Assembly (NCBI GenBank): GCA_022448265.1
Contig: JAKVCC010000003.1
Location: forward strand, 124,001-188,000
DNA length: 64,000 bases
Source: Pirellulales bacterium
Lineage (GTDB): Bacteria; Planctomycetota; Planctomycetia; Pirellulales; Lacipirellulaceae
Direction of reading: 5' to 3'
Shown one piece after another: positions 55,047 to 64,000 of this stretch. The first letter of the stretch is position 1, and each line of letters starts with the position of its first letter. Under the pieces are notes generated by a model, which saw only the letters and a list, made by a program, of their open reading frames with translations, was not told the origin of the DNA and did no database searches. The position numbers and the translations under genes are program-made.

Positions 55047-55622
55047 ATGGAGAGTCACGGATTTGACTTCACTGCGGCAATGCGCCGCTTATGTGCAGAT
55101 ATGATCGCCCGTTTGGCAGAGTTGCAGCACATTGATCTGGGTCGTGTTGCGATGAGTCTTAGCCAGACCCGCAAGTCCGTCGCTTACGGCCTATACGCTT
55201 CCCTTACCCCGCTCCGTTTTGAAGGTGGTGCTCTCCAAAAAGAGCTTCGCGGCCGCCATTACGGGGTTGATCCTATGCGGGATGACAGTGGTCGGGAATA
55301 TCTCTACATCTTGAGCTTTTACTTGCCCCGTTTTGCCAACACCACTTGGGAAGAAAAGCTTTCCACCGTGCTCCATGAGCTTTGGCACATTAGCCCTGAA
55401 TTCAATGGCGATTTGCGTCGTCACGAGGGACGTTGCTATGCCCACGGTCGCTCCCAGCGGGAGTACGATGCCCGCATGGATCGGCTGGCCCAAAAATGGC
55501 TTGCATTAGGGCCTCCCGAGCCGCTTTACGACTTCCTCTTAAAGAGTTTTGAGGAATTGGTAGCAGAGCATGGCACCGTCAAGGGCACCCATTGGCAAAC
55601 GCCGAAGCTGGTCCAGATGTAG
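55047..55622 (+). CDS. phage-type putative metallopeptidase
   Basis: 191 residues. It contains LHELWHISPEFNGDLRRHEGRCYAHG: the HExxH zinc motif is HELWH at 110-114, and His126 is a likely third ligand. The same 'HExxHI-P-FNG-LR-H' layout is known from the putative phage metallopeptidase family (PhageMetallopep). No signal peptide or membrane segment, so likely cytoplasmic. Substrate and role are unknown. The frame opens at TTG 55035; ATG 55047 is preferred. It follows rplQ by 71 bp in the same direction and may be read with the alpha operon. Confidence 0.7.
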   Translation: MESHGFDFTAAMRRLCADMIARLAELQHIDLGRVAMSLSQTRKSVAYGLYASLTPLRFEGGALQKELRGRHYGVDPMRDDSGREYLYILSFYLPRFANTTWEEKLSTVLHELWHISPEFNGDLRRHEGRCYAHGRSQREYDARMDRLAQKWLALGPPEPLYDFLLKSFEELVAEHGTVKGTHWQTPKLVQM

Positions 55623-55754
55623 GGGCGGATCTCTGCTAGCAGCGATCGAACCCATTGACGCAGACGCAGGTCGCAACTACCGTTCGCACTCTTCTTATTC
55701 TTCCCTTCCTATTGCGTGATAGCTCTGGGTCACCTGGCGAACAACACATCCGGT

Positions 55755-56645
55755 ATGCGCGTACGCCAAACATTCCGACAATTCATTTTTAGGGCCGCTG
55801 CGATTCAGTCGGCAATTGGGGTGTTGCTCGCGTCGCCTGGTTGTAGCCCGCTGATCTTATCGCGGCAACTGAACGAGCCGCATTCGTTTTTGAAACCTGT
55901 CGAAACATCTCCGGAGAGCGTCACTCTGGAAATCTTTCAAGTGCGGTTGCCGGCCGGAGATCCCCATCTGGCAGAACAGTTGTGGCGCAGTGTTGACGAG
56001 TTGCGATTGCAGGTAGATACGCGGCACGAACTTATTCGCAACGGTTTTAGGGCAGGGATAGTTGGCGGCACCTTGCCAGATGGGTTGGCTGCCCACATGG
56101 ATCTCCAAAGCCAGCAGCCAGAGGTGTCGCCTGAGCGGATAGTTACTGGCCAAAATGCCGACCCCACAGTGACGCGTCGTGTCGTGCAACTCAATCGCAA
56201 GGATGCTGCTGCCATCCACACTGCTGATTTGCAGCAGCGCGTTCACGTTCTGTTAAGCGAAGACGGAGGCATTCGCGGGAACACCTACGAGCAGGCAGAG
56301 GCTGTTTACTCGTTGCGAGCTGAGGCTATTGCAGGTCAGCGAATCGCCGTGGAACTGGTGCCGGAATTGCACCATGGCGAATTGAGGCCTCGTTACGTGG
56401 GGGGAGACCTGGGAATGTTTCTGATGTCTCAGTCACGCAAACGCAATACGTTTGACGGCCTGACGATGCACGCCCGACTCGCCCCAGGCGAGATGCTGCT
56501 GGTGAGTTGTTTGCACGACGCCTCCGGAAGTTTGGGCCACGCCTTCCACGCCCAAGATGATTTGGGACCCTCAGAATACAAGCTGGTGCTGATCCGCTTG
56601 CTCCAGGCTCCCTGCAGCGAGATCCTGGCAGCTGTGGAGCGCTAG
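55755..56645 (+). CDS. secreted protein of unknown function, possible lipoprotein
   Basis: 296 residues. The N-terminus has a basic start (MRVRQTFRQFIFR), a hydrophobic core (AAAIQSAIGVLLAS) and SPGCSPLIL. Cys near residue 30 could be a lipidation site, but the lipobox is poor (Pro at -2). The rest has no motif I recognise. An upstream GTG at 55716 in frame is less likely. It is in the same direction as the aldolase gene. Confidence 0.65.
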   Translation: MRVRQTFRQFIFRAAAIQSAIGVLLASPGCSPLILSRQLNEPHSFLKPVETSPESVTLEIFQVRLPAGDPHLAEQLWRSVDELRLQVDTRHELIRNGFRAGIVGGTLPDGLAAHMDLQSQQPEVSPERIVTGQNADPTVTRRVVQLNRKDAAAIHTADLQQRVHVLLSEDGGIRGNTYEQAEAVYSLRAEAIAGQRIAVELVPELHHGELRPRYVGGDLGMFLMSQSRKRNTFDGLTMHARLAPGEMLLVSCLHDASGSLGHAFHAQDDLGPSEYKLVLIRLLQAPCSEILAAVER

Positions 56646-56829
56646 TCCGTATTTCTCAGCACGATTTTGCTGCGAGTTGGCGATTTGTTTGCCCGCAGGA
56701 CCGGTGTGCCTGCGGAATTCGCTTCCTTGACAAATTGCACCCCTGCTGAGGGCCTTCTAAAATTGCTACAATGGGTTTCGTCAACCATTCGTTAAACGAA
56801 GAAGCAAAAGTATTTGAGGAGTACAAGTT

Positions 56830-57873
56830 ATGCCATTGGTACCCATGCGTTTGTTACTCGACCATGCCGCTGAAAACGACTACGGATTGGCCGCCTTCAA
56901 CGTCAATAATATGGAGCAGATACAGGCGATTATGGAAGCTGCTCAAGAGACCGAATCTCCGGTCATCGTGCAGGCAAGCCGAGGTGCGCGGTCGTACTCC
57001 CAAGATAACTATTTGCGCCACTTGATGCTTGCCGCTGCTGAGCTCTATCCGAGTATCCCCATCGTCATGCACCAAGACCATGGCAACAGCCCCGAGACGT
57101 GCAAGAGCGCTATCGAGAATGGTTTTACGAGCGTCATGATGGACGGCTCGCTGGAAGCCGATGGGAAGACGCCCGCAGATTACGATTACAACTCGCAGGT
57201 CACCAAAGACGTCGTGGAACTTGCGCACGCCAAGGGTGTGTCGGTGGAGGGCGAGCTGGGCTGTTTGGGTTCGCTAGAGAGTGGTGAAGGCGAACAAGAG
57301 GACGGTCATGGAGCTGTCGGGCAGCTTTCGCACGACCAACTCCTGACTGACCCCGACGAAGCAGAGCGTTTTGTCGCCGAAACTAATGTAGATGCGCTGG
57401 CCGTGGCGATCGGTACGAGCCACGGCGCTTACAAGTTTTCCAATCAGCCAACTGGTGACGTCTTGGCCATGGATCGCATCGAAGAGATTCATCGCCGTCT
57501 TCCCAATTGCCACCTAGTGATGCATGGTAGCAGTAGCGTGCCACAGTATTTGCAAGACATTATTAACGAGTTTGGCGGCAACCTGAAGCAGACTTGGGGT
57601 GTACCAGTGGAAGAAATCCAGCGCGGCATCAAGCACGGTGTCCGCAAAATCAACGTCGATACCGACAATCGGCTGGCCATTACAGGTGCCATCCGCAAGG
57701 TGTTTGCCCAGACACCCGATAAGTTTGATCCGCGAGACTACTTGAAGCCGGCCCGTGCGGCCATGAAAGAGGTGTGCGTTGCCCGCATGGTTGCTTTCGG
57801 TCAGGCTGGCCAGGCGCCGAAGGTCAAGTGCGAGTCGATCGACAAGTTCGCGAGCTTCTACGCAGCTGTGTAG
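56830..57873 (+). CDS. fba: fructose-bisphosphate aldolase class II
   Basis: Zinc enzyme of glycolysis and gluconeogenesis that splits fructose 1,6-bisphosphate. 347 residues, normal for the longer class II form. Motifs: [28 protein letters not shown] (zinc His, catalytic Asp), [38 protein letters not shown] (zinc His), [10 protein letters not shown] (zinc His) and [17 protein letters not shown] 56830 follows GAGGAG. A terminator-like hairpin lies after the gene. Confidence 0.96.
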   Translation: MPLVPMRLLLDHAAENDYGLAAFNVNNMEQIQAIMEAAQETESPVIVQASRGARSYSQDNYLRHLMLAAAELYPSIPIVMHQDHGNSPETCKSAIENGFTSVMMDGSLEADGKTPADYDYNSQVTKDVVELAHAKGVSVEGELGCLGSLESGEGEQEDGHGAVGQLSHDQLLTDPDEAERFVAETNVDALAVAIGTSHGAYKFSNQPTGDVLAMDRIEEIHRRLPNCHLVMHGSSSVPQYLQDIINEFGGNLKQTWGVPVEEIQRGIKHGVRKINVDTDNRLAITGAIRKVFAQTPDKFDPRDYLKPARAAMKEVCVARMVAFGQAGQAPKVKCESIDKFASFYAAV

Positions 57874-57963
57874 CACAGCCAAAATGGCCGCGGGGGAGAA
57901 ATCCTGGATGTGGCGAATGCTGCCGCCTGCTTCTGGTTGAACATTTTTGGTGTCAGCTTTGTG

Positions 57964-58025
57964 ACGGGCCTCGTTGCAGGGATACCGATTAGGTTCCAGT
58001 TTGGTTCGAACTGGGCCCGTTTTTC
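57964..58025 (+). terminator. terminator of fba
   Basis: ACGGGCC (57964-57970) pairs with GGCCCGT (58014-58020), followed by T4 running on from the stem. An inner CCAGTT/AACTGG stem sits just before the closing strand. It lies 90 bp after fba and before the end of the convergent antiporter gene. Confidence 0.55.
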
Positions 58026-58079
58026 ATCCGTGAGCGGGCCCAATCACCAGGAAGACGCTAGCGTTGAAAGGCATTTTCT

Positions 58080-59882
58080 CTATACCGGATCAATTAGCGC
58101 GATCAGCTTTTGTCCGGGGCGCGGCGCCATTTCCTTCTCATCAGTGGCGATGAGCAAGCTGCCTGTGTCGTTGAGGCAGAAAAGGACTAGGGCCGACTCA
58201 CCATATTGAGCAAGAAAGTCGTCATAAGTAAAATCGCTGCTCAGCCATGTTTTCTTGATAGTCGCACCTGCTGCAAATCGATCTTCGAGTTGCTCAATGG
58301 TTACGGGCCGATCAAATAGCGTGCGGCCGTGGCGATAGGCGGTGACCGTTTCTGTTCGCTCGCTAGACGATTCGACTGCGGCGACCTGATAGACTTCGGC
58401 GTGGCCAAAACGCTCCGCAAAACCCATGGCGGCCAGCGTATTGACTTCGTCATTGGGTGTCATGGCGAGTATACGGCCAATGCCTCCCAGGTCAGTTTCT
58501 TCTTGTACGAATTCGCTGCCGACGCTGGCGTAAGCCATCGGGAGACCTGCCATCCGCGCCGCGGCATTGTTGCGCGGATTGGTATCGACCAGTAAGACCG
58601 TGAGACCCTCCTCCTGCAATGCGGTCGCGATCTCGCGTACGGCTCGCGTTGCGCCGGCAAATAAAACGCCTTGTGGATTCTCGCCAGACAGGCCCAGCAG
58701 GCGCGCCAGCGGGGCCAAGGTGAGGCCATAAACGGTCACCGTAGCAATGATGACCAGAAACGTCGTCAATTCAAAACGGCCTGCTTCACTGGCGAGCGGA
58801 TGGTCGGCACCTAGCGCGCGTCCGATCTCCAAGGCAAATAGCGAGCTGACGGCGGCCGCCACAATGCCGCGCGGGTGCATCCACGCTAAAAAGGCGCGCT
58901 CCCGCCAGCTTAAGTCAGCGCCAAACGTAGCCACGAATATAGAGACCGGGCGCACCACAAAAATAAGTAACGCCACGAAAAATAAACTTCGCCACCCGAG
59001 CGTTGCAAAGGTGGCCATGGTAATGTCTAGCCGCGAGGCCAGCACAATGAAAAGTGTCGAGATCAACAAGACACGCAGGTTTTCCTTAAACTCCACCACG
59101 TGGCGGATGGCTACCGTGCGCTGGTTGGCCAGCATCACGCCCAAGAGGGTCACGGTGACCAGCCCCGATTCGGCCTGCAAATAGTTGGACAGTGCGAAGA
59201 GCAGGATCACGTAGGCTAGTACGATCGGATTCTGCAAATAGTCTGGCACCCAATAGCGACGGAGCATTTGCAGTAGTAGTAGTGCACTAAGGCCGCTTAG
59301 TACCAAGCTGTAGCACAAGGTCAGTCCCAAGCTGGTTATCGACTCACTCACAATATTTCCGTGCGTTTGATGCAGCACCAGTTCGAAGACGAACGCCGCC
59401 AGCACGGCACCGATTGGATCGTTGACGATCCCTTCCCATTTGGAGAGCGACCCTATGCGGCGGACGGGCTGCACATGGCGCAGCAGCGGTAAGATTACCG
59501 TCGGACCGCTTACCGTGAGCAGCGCTCCCAATAAGATCGACATTTGCAGGGAGAATTCCGCGATGGTAAAAGCGAACCAAGACGTCAGAAGCCAAGTTGT
59601 TACCAGCCCGATCGAAACCAGTCGCACCACGGCCACTCGGGTGCCTTGGATTTCGCGGAAGTTCAGGCTGAGCCCGCCTTCAAAAAGAATGATGCCTACC
59701 GAAAGCGACACCATGGCGAAAAACATATCCTCGTGGAGACCGGATTCGCCCTTGGTGAATTGCCCCAGGCCAATACCGAACAGCAGGAGTAATACGATCG
59801 CCGGCAAGCGAAATCGCCAAGCTATCCATTGGGCGAGAATGCCCAAGGCTAGTACGCCAGAAAAATAGAGCGGATAGTCCAT
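58080..59882 (-). CDS. cation/proton antiporter (CPA1 type) with TrkA-N-like domain
   Basis: 600 residues. The first 400 hold about 12 membrane segments with CPA1 features: LSVGIILFEGGLSLNF, LLTVSGPTVILPLLRH and WEGIVNDPIGAVLAAF. This last has the ND pair expected for Na+/H+ exchange; MHPRGIVAAAVSSLFAL follows. From about 405 a cytosolic part resembles TrkA-N (VLFAGATRAVREIATALQEEG, LLVDTNPRNNAAARMAG), but its GxGxxG dinucleotide motif is degenerate. Likely exports Na+ or K+ in exchange for H+. Convergent with fba. Confidence 0.9.
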   Translation of the reverse strand: MDYPLYFSGVLALGILAQWIAWRFRLPAIVLLLLFGIGLGQFTKGESGLHEDMFFAMVSLSVGIILFEGGLSLNFREIQGTRVAVVRLVSIGLVTTWLLTSWFAFTIAEFSLQMSILLGALLTVSGPTVILPLLRHVQPVRRIGSLSKWEGIVNDPIGAVLAAFVFELVLHQTHGNIVSESITSLGLTLCYSLVLSGLSALLLLQMLRRYWVPDYLQNPIVLAYVILLFALSNYLQAESGLVTVTLLGVMLANQRTVAIRHVVEFKENLRVLLISTLFIVLASRLDITMATFATLGWRSLFFVALLIFVVRPVSIFVATFGADLSWRERAFLAWMHPRGIVAAAVSSLFALEIGRALGADHPLASEAGRFELTTFLVIIATVTVYGLTLAPLARLLGLSGENPQGVLFAGATRAVREIATALQEEGLTVLLVDTNPRNNAAARMAGLPMAYASVGSEFVQEETDLGGIGRILAMTPNDEVNTLAAMGFAERFGHAEVYQVAAVESSSERTETVTAYRHGRTLFDRPVTIEQLEDRFAAGATIKKTWLSSDFTYDDFLAQYGESALVLFCLNDTGSLLIATDEKEMAPRPGQKLIALIDPV

Positions 59883-60137
59883 TGTCTTCCTGAGGGGCCC
59901 ATCTCTCTAGGTGTCTTGGGTGCCTTTTTCCGAATTTCGAGCGCCTGCTAGCCCAAGAGTCGACCCATGGGGATCCGCGCCGCGCGCTTCGCCAGGGCAG
60001 CCGATCCTATTCTATGCCAAGCTATCACCGCAAAAAAACTCCCAAAAACGTCCAACTTGCGAAACTTGCTTCCTCCGCCGGAGTTAGATTGATAGATGCC
60101 GTTCGAATTTGCTACCTATATTCCCGAGGATCACGCC

Positions 60138-60833
60138 ATGCGCTGCCTTCCATCCACACTCGTATTGCTGCTATCGGTTTTTCTGACAGGGTCGGCCTGG
60201 GCCGGGGAAGACTTAGGCGACCAGAGCGAACGTCGGGGCCGAAAAGGGGAATTGCGACAGAAGATACTGGATAAGTTTGACGCCGATGGTGACGGTCGGC
60301 TTAATGAAGACGAGAGGGCTGCGGCCCGCAAGGAAATGCAGGCTCGTAGAGGTGGAGAAGAGCGCGGAGGTGAAAAATCGCGCAGGAGTCGAGAAGGGCG
60401 GCGAGAAAGAGGCGCGTTTGACGGGCCACAAGAAAGGGGTCCCGAGGAGCGCCGTAGGCCGAATGACCAAGGACTGGAAGGTCGGGGTGGTCCTGGAGGC
60501 CGGCGTCCGCCGAGTCCCGAGAAAATGTTTGACCGGTTTGATGCCAACGAGGACGGTCAACTCAGCCGCGGCGAATTCAGGAAGCTGGCCGAGGCAGAGC
60601 GCCGAATGCGCGATCGCATGAGGGGCGGCCCATCCGCTAGAGATTTTGGCAATCGCGGACCGGATGGTGATCGTGGATTCCGCGGCGAACGGGGGCCCAA
60701 AGGCGATCGAGGCTCCTTTGGTCCCAGAGGCGGCGACGGGCAGCGATTTAAACGGTCCGAGCGTCCTCAGCAGCCGCCGCTCGAGTTCGACTCCGCAGGC
60801 GAGGGGGCACCCACCGAAGCCCCTTCAACTTAG
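60138..60833 (+). CDS. secreted EF-hand protein with collagen-like repeat
   Basis: 231 residues. Signal peptide 1-22 (LVLLLSVFLTGSAWA). Two full 12-residue EF-hand loops: 48-59 (DADGDGRLNEDE) and 135-146 (DANEDGQLSRGE), with Ca2+-ligand positions filled. Between them is an Arg/Glu/Gly-rich disordered region. Residues 171-203 form 11 unbroken Gly-X-Y triplets, a collagen-like segment. Start ATG 60138 follows GAGGA; the frame upstream to 60096 is ignored. A calcium-dependent surface or matrix protein is likely, with unknown partner. Confidence 0.85.
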   Translation: MRCLPSTLVLLLSVFLTGSAWAGEDLGDQSERRGRKGELRQKILDKFDADGDGRLNEDERAAARKEMQARRGGEERGGEKSRRSREGRRERGAFDGPQERGPEERRRPNDQGLEGRGGPGGRRPPSPEKMFDRFDANEDGQLSRGEFRKLAEAERRMRDRMRGGPSARDFGNRGPDGDRGFRGERGPKGDRGSFGPRGGDGQRFKRSERPQQPPLEFDSAGEGAPTEAPST

Positions 60834-61327
60834 AGCCTGCCTCAGAACGGTCTGTGGGACAGCCGTATCACAGCCCCCTGGGAAGCCCCGAGCCTTTCTA
60901 ATAAGCACCCCGCGGCCTTCCCAGGGCTTGCTACGGCTTGCCGTAGAAAACTGATTACTAGCTGGTCCCGCTAGCTAGGGCGAAGCTTCGCCAAAAATAA
61001 CGAGCGTCCAGTTATCACCGATGTCCCGTGCGATGTATGCCCCCAGCTGCCGCACGGGGCCGGTGTGTTTGTTGGATCTCTGATTTTGGATTTTGTGAAT
61101 CTCAGAGTTAGCCTGGCCGCCGGGGCGCGTTGCAGGAGGTTCTCAACTCGCATCTCGCTGTGTAGGCAGCACAGCATGCAGCACCTGTATCGCTTGTAGG
61201 CCCTGTCCCGACTCGCCTTTCCGCACTGGAAAAAGTTGCCGCCGGGTGGGCCTCTATATTATACTGCAATAGCAGCGTTTTCTTTCCACCTGCCACCGGT
61301 CCACCGGTTGACCCGCCGAGATTCCGC
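60834..61327. other. 494-bp intergenic region with clustered palindromes
   Basis: No gene is seen. Four inverted repeats lie within 117 bp: CCCTGGGAAG/CTTCCCAGGG (60876-60926), CTACGG-cttg-CCGTAG (60931-60946), CTAGC/GCTAG (60958-60974) and the palindrome GGCGAAGCTTCGCC (60979-60992). None has a following U-tract. A promoter candidate lies at 61236-61264. Confidence 0.55.
61236..61264 (+). promoter_or_regulatory. promoter candidate for the 61328 gene
   Basis: TTGCCG (61236-61241), 17-bp spacer, TTATAC (61259-61264), 64 bp before the gene. Consensus match only. Confidence 0.4.
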
Positions 61328-62302
61328 ATGCGGCTGATATCACTGCTCTATTTTAACTGCTGGTCCCTGGCGATCGTGCTCGTGCTGTTCGCCATTGGGA
61401 GTGCGCGCGCTGAAGACCTCCTCGACTCAGCGGGCCCCCAGTTTGCGCCCGGGGTGCTGACCACGATTCCGCCCGACTTAGATCGGGCCGACACGCTTAG
61501 CGTACACGACATGATCGAGGTGCGCGCCAATGCCGACCTCCAGCGTGAACCCTTCACTACAACCGAAAGCCGAACGCTGTACGAAATGGCCAAATCGGTT
61601 CACTTTCGTCGCGATATTTGGTGCTTGGAGCTGGCGTTCAAGCCGCTGCGGATGACGCATGTCGACCTTCCCCGCGCGAGCGGCAAGGTCGAGCGGAAGC
61701 TGATTTGGTACATGGTCTATCGCGTTCGCAATTCAGGTGTGGGCCTGGGGCCGGAGCAGCAAGATGACGGTACTTTTAAAACGGCTCATCGGGCCCACGA
61801 CCCACTGCGCTTCGTGCCTCAGTTTTTGCTGATGAGCCAGGATCGCGATCGCCAGGGCGAACGAATAGGCAAGACCTACCTCGATCGCATCCTCCCAGCG
61901 GCGATCGAGACGATTCGCCGACGGGAACTGCCCAGCGGCCGGCTACTGAGCAGTGTGCAAATGAGTGAGGCCGTGTTGGGCCTCGAAGGGAGTCGGGCTG
62001 TGGGCGGAGCGTGGGGAGTGGCGACCTGGGTCGACATAGATCCGGAAATCGATTTTTTCTCGGTCCTGGTTGGCGGATTGACCAATGCCAACCAGTGGCA
62101 GGACCCTCCCGGGCAGTTCAGGCTGGGCGACCCACCGGGCAACGGCCGTCGGCTATCGCACAAAAAACTCCAGCTCAACTTCTGGCGGCCGGGCGATACA
62201 TATGCCGAGAACGAGCAGGAAATCCGCTATGGCCCAGCGCCTGGCAAGGCCCATTTGTATGGATCGGGCGAAGGCGTTGCCTATCAGTGGGTTTACCGGT
62301 AG
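61328..62302 (+). CDS. secreted protein of unknown function
   Basis: 324 residues with a signal peptide (LLYFNCWSLAIVLVLFAIGSARAED; cleavage likely after ARA). No catalytic motif seen. The middle section (FRRDIWCLELAFKPLRM, KLIWYMVYRVRNSG) and the end (LHLYGSGEG-type, AYQWVYR) look like a globular beta-rich domain. I know of no named family. It precedes rpmA by 89 bp in the same direction. Confidence 0.7.
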   Translation: MRLISLLYFNCWSLAIVLVLFAIGSARAEDLLDSAGPQFAPGVLTTIPPDLDRADTLSVHDMIEVRANADLQREPFTTTESRTLYEMAKSVHFRRDIWCLELAFKPLRMTHVDLPRASGKVERKLIWYMVYRVRNSGVGLGPEQQDDGTFKTAHRAHDPLRFVPQFLLMSQDRDRQGERIGKTYLDRILPAAIETIRRRELPSGRLLSSVQMSEAVLGLEGSRAVGGAWGVATWVDIDPEIDFFSVLVGGLTNANQWQDPPGQFRLGDPPGNGRRLSHKKLQLNFWRPGDTYAENEQEIRYGPAPGKAHLYGSGEGVAYQWVYR

Positions 62303-62391
62303 AATCGACAGGCTCAAACGTATCGCGGCGGCTCCTGCCCCTCGAATCTTGTCCTCAAACCTTCCCCCGATCATAGCCAGGGCTCATAACA

Positions 62392-62640
62392 ATGGCTCAC
62401 AAAAAAGGACAAGGCTCCAGCCGTAACGGTCGCGATTCCAATGCCCAACGCCGTGGAGTAAAGAAGTTTGGTGGCGAAAAGGTCATCGCCGGTAACATTC
62501 TCATTCGGCAGGTTGGCAACAAGTACCACCCCGGCAAGGGCGTCGGGCAAGGTAAAGACTATACGCTTTTCGCGATTATCGATGGCCAGGTTAGTTTCGA
62601 TCGCAAGGGCCGTCGTGTTAACATAACACCTGTGGCTTAG
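62392..62640 (+). CDS. rpmA: 50S ribosomal protein L27
   Basis: Its N-terminus reaches the peptidyl-transferase centre. 82 residues. Motifs: [58 protein letters not shown]. The N-terminus lacks a Firmicute-type cleaved extension. L21 (rplU), its usual partner, is not upstream in this window. A strong terminator follows. Confidence 0.96.
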   Translation: MAHKKGQGSSRNGRDSNAQRRGVKKFGGEKVIAGNILIRQVGNKYHPGKGVGQGKDYTLFAIIDGQVSFDRKGRRVNITPVA

Positions 62641-62674
62641 CCGGCCTCAATTGCTTTAAGATAAATACGAGCAG

Positions 62675-62703
62675 GGGATGCGCCGCGGGGTGCATCCCTT
62701 TTT
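62675..62703 (+). terminator. intrinsic terminator after rpmA
   Basis: GGGATGCGCC-gcgg-GGTGCATCCC followed by TTTTTC: a 10-bp stem with one G-T pair, a four-base loop and T5. Textbook form, 35 bp after rpmA. Confidence 0.9.
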
Positions 62704-62805
62704 CATTTTCATCATGGATGATGAGATACCCCGTGACGAAGAAGTAGGGCCTGATTGGGTCCATCGTTGTTCGTTCTTTTGTGCTGGTCGTTCCACCTTC
62801 TCGCC

Positions 62806-63807
62806 ATGTTTACCGACCGTGTTACTGTGAAAGTAGAGTCCGGCAAGGGCGGTGACGGGTGCCGCAGCTTCCGCCGCGAAAAGTTCGTGCCCCGGGGCGG
62901 GCCTGACGGTGGGGATGGAGGTGCGGGCGGAAGTGTCGTTGTCGTGGCCGAGGCAGGTGTCGACAGCCTTGCGGCCCTGGTGCATCGCAAGCACTGGCGG
63001 GCCCAATCTGGCACGGCGGGAACGGGGAGCAATCGGCACGGGGCCAAGGCTGAGAACATTACGATTCGCGTACCGCCCGGCACGGTCGTCGTCGATGCCC
63101 AGCGAGATTTTGTGCTGAAGGACTTGGCGGCTCCCGGTGACACAGTCGTTGTGGCCCATGGTGGAACGGGTGGCAAAGGTAACGCACGCTTCAAGTCATC
63201 GACCAACCAGGCACCGCGTGAGTTTACGCGAGGCACGGTGGGCCAGCAGCGGCAGGTGTCGTTCGAGCTGAAGGTAATTGCCGACGTGGGCTTGCTCGGC
63301 AAACCGAATGCTGGCAAGAGTACGCTACTCAGTCGCGTGTCGCGGGCACGTCCGGAAGTTGCCGACTACCCGTTTACAACCAAGAGACCAAACCTGGGCA
63401 TCGTACAGGTCGACATCGATCGCAGCATGGTGATGGCCGATATTCCGGGTTTGATCGAGGGGGCCCATGCGGGCGCCGGATTGGGGCACGAGTTCCTGCG
63501 CCACGTGGAGCGCACTCGAGTGCTGGTGCATTTGGTGGAGCCACTGCCTAGCGACGGCAGCGACCCCGCGCAAAACTACCGGGCGATCCGAGAGGAGTTG
63601 CAGCTCTACGATGTTGATCTGGCGGACCGGCCCGAGATTATCGCCGTCAGCAAAGCCGAGTTGCCCGGCGCTGCTGCGGTGGGCGAGCAATTGGCAGCTG
63701 ATACCCACGGTGAGGTGCTGCTGTTTTCTTCCGTTACCGGCGCGGGGATCAAAGAGCTAGTTCACCGCATATATTCGCTGCTAGTTTCCGAGCGACAGCT
63801 ATTATGA
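62806..63807 (+). CDS. obg: GTPase Obg (ribosome assembly)
   Basis: Essential GTPase of late 50S assembly and stress response. 333 residues from ATG 62806 (MFTDRVTVKVESGKGGDGCRSF); the longer frame to 62755 is rejected. The Gly-rich Obg fold is 1-155; the G domain has GLLGKPNAGKSTLLSRVSRA (G1), YPFTTKRPNLGIV (G2), DIPGLIEGAHAGAGLGHEFLRH (G3) and SKAE-type G4. It has no C-terminal OCT domain. Its stop overlaps the next start (ATGA). Confidence 0.95.
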   Translation: MFTDRVTVKVESGKGGDGCRSFRREKFVPRGGPDGGDGGAGGSVVVVAEAGVDSLAALVHRKHWRAQSGTAGTGSNRHGAKAENITIRVPPGTVVVDAQRDFVLKDLAAPGDTVVVAHGGTGGKGNARFKSSTNQAPREFTRGTVGQQRQVSFELKVIADVGLLGKPNAGKSTLLSRVSRARPEVADYPFTTKRPNLGIVQVDIDRSMVMADIPGLIEGAHAGAGLGHEFLRHVERTRVLVHLVEPLPSDGSDPAQNYRAIREELQLYDVDLADRPEIIAVSKAELPGAAAVGEQLAADTHGEVLLFSSVTGAGIKELVHRIYSLLVSERQLL

Positions 63808-64000
63808 GCCCGAGTGCAGAGAGTGGATTGGTAGCGATTGATGTAGGGAGTAGCCGCATAAAACTCGGTTGGTTCCCGCCGCCCACCGCCTGCACCTCGG
63901 AAGGCCTCACGGACGGATTACCCATTACCACTCTGCGCTTACCGCAGCCCGAAGCCACCCTCGCGCTTACGCATCGCAAGGCGGACCCTGGCGACTTGAT
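63804..64000 (+). CDS. coaX: probable type III pantothenate kinase (partial)
   Basis: The first 65 codons before the right edge. VAIDVGSSRIKLGWF (about 10-24) fits the phosphate-binding start of ASKHA-fold type III pantothenate kinases, which make 4'-phosphopantothenate for CoA synthesis. The family's usual Asn after DxG is Ser here. It overlaps obg by four bases, so it is in the same operon. Only a fragment is seen, so the family call is moderate. Confidence 0.6.
   Translation, partial: MSPSAESGLVAIDVGSSRIKLGWFPPPTACTSEGLTDGLPITTLRLPQPEATLALTHRKADPGDL

Overview
The window reads as one continuous piece of a bacterial chromosome, almost all housekeeping, most likely from a planctomycete of the Pirellula type. 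The pointers are a DUF4332-like helix-hairpin-helix protein, a sigma-70 factor with a long N-terminal part full of helix-turn-helix segments, Kdo/LPS genes, acidic tails on transcription and ribosomal proteins, wide spacers inside the ribosomal operons, many genes without a clear Shine-Dalgarno sequence, and no rpmD. The taxon is inferred from this gene content, not from a marker search.

Layout. 1-5475: an XRE regulator running off the left edge (minus strand), carB, a small DUF4332-like protein, and about 700 bp of non-coding DNA with several stem-loops. 5476-15025: kdsD-kdsC (Kdo synthesis) followed by a 980-residue membrane-anchored protein that may be an OstA/Lpt-like LPS export factor; an esterase; a GT4 glycosyltransferase; glgC; and a secreted protein of unknown function. 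15584-17248: the unusual sigma factor. 17424-32410: a promoter, tRNA-Thr/Tyr/Gly/Thr, tuf, tRNA-Trp, secE, nusG, rplK, rplA, rplJ, rplL, rpoB, rpoC. 32482-35917: the str operon (rpsL, rpsG, fusA), with a strong terminator-like hairpin before fusA. 36055-36828: xthA on the opposite strand. 36979-54975: the S10, spc and alpha operons merged into one run (rpsJ to rplQ, including secY, adk, map and the 37-residue rpmJ). 55047-64000: a phage-type metallopeptidase-like protein, secreted proteins, class II aldolase, a cation/proton antiporter, an EF-hand/collagen-like protein, rpmA with a textbook terminator, obg, and the start of a probable type III pantothenate kinase.

Together these genes supply the translation and transcription core (about 29 ribosomal proteins, EF-Tu, EF-G, RNA polymerase alpha, beta and beta', NusG, a sigma factor), protein export (SecY, SecE) and the maturation enzyme Map. 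The flanks add pyrimidine/arginine precursor synthesis, LPS sugar synthesis, glycogen synthesis and DNA repair.

I found no CRISPR array, insertion sequence, prophage or clear defence system. The items most worth a second look are regulatory or architectural: a structured non-coding region before kdsD, inverted repeats over the S10 promoter, the rpsG-fusA hairpin, the rpsC/rplP overlap, the sigma factor, and the EF-hand/collagen-like protein.
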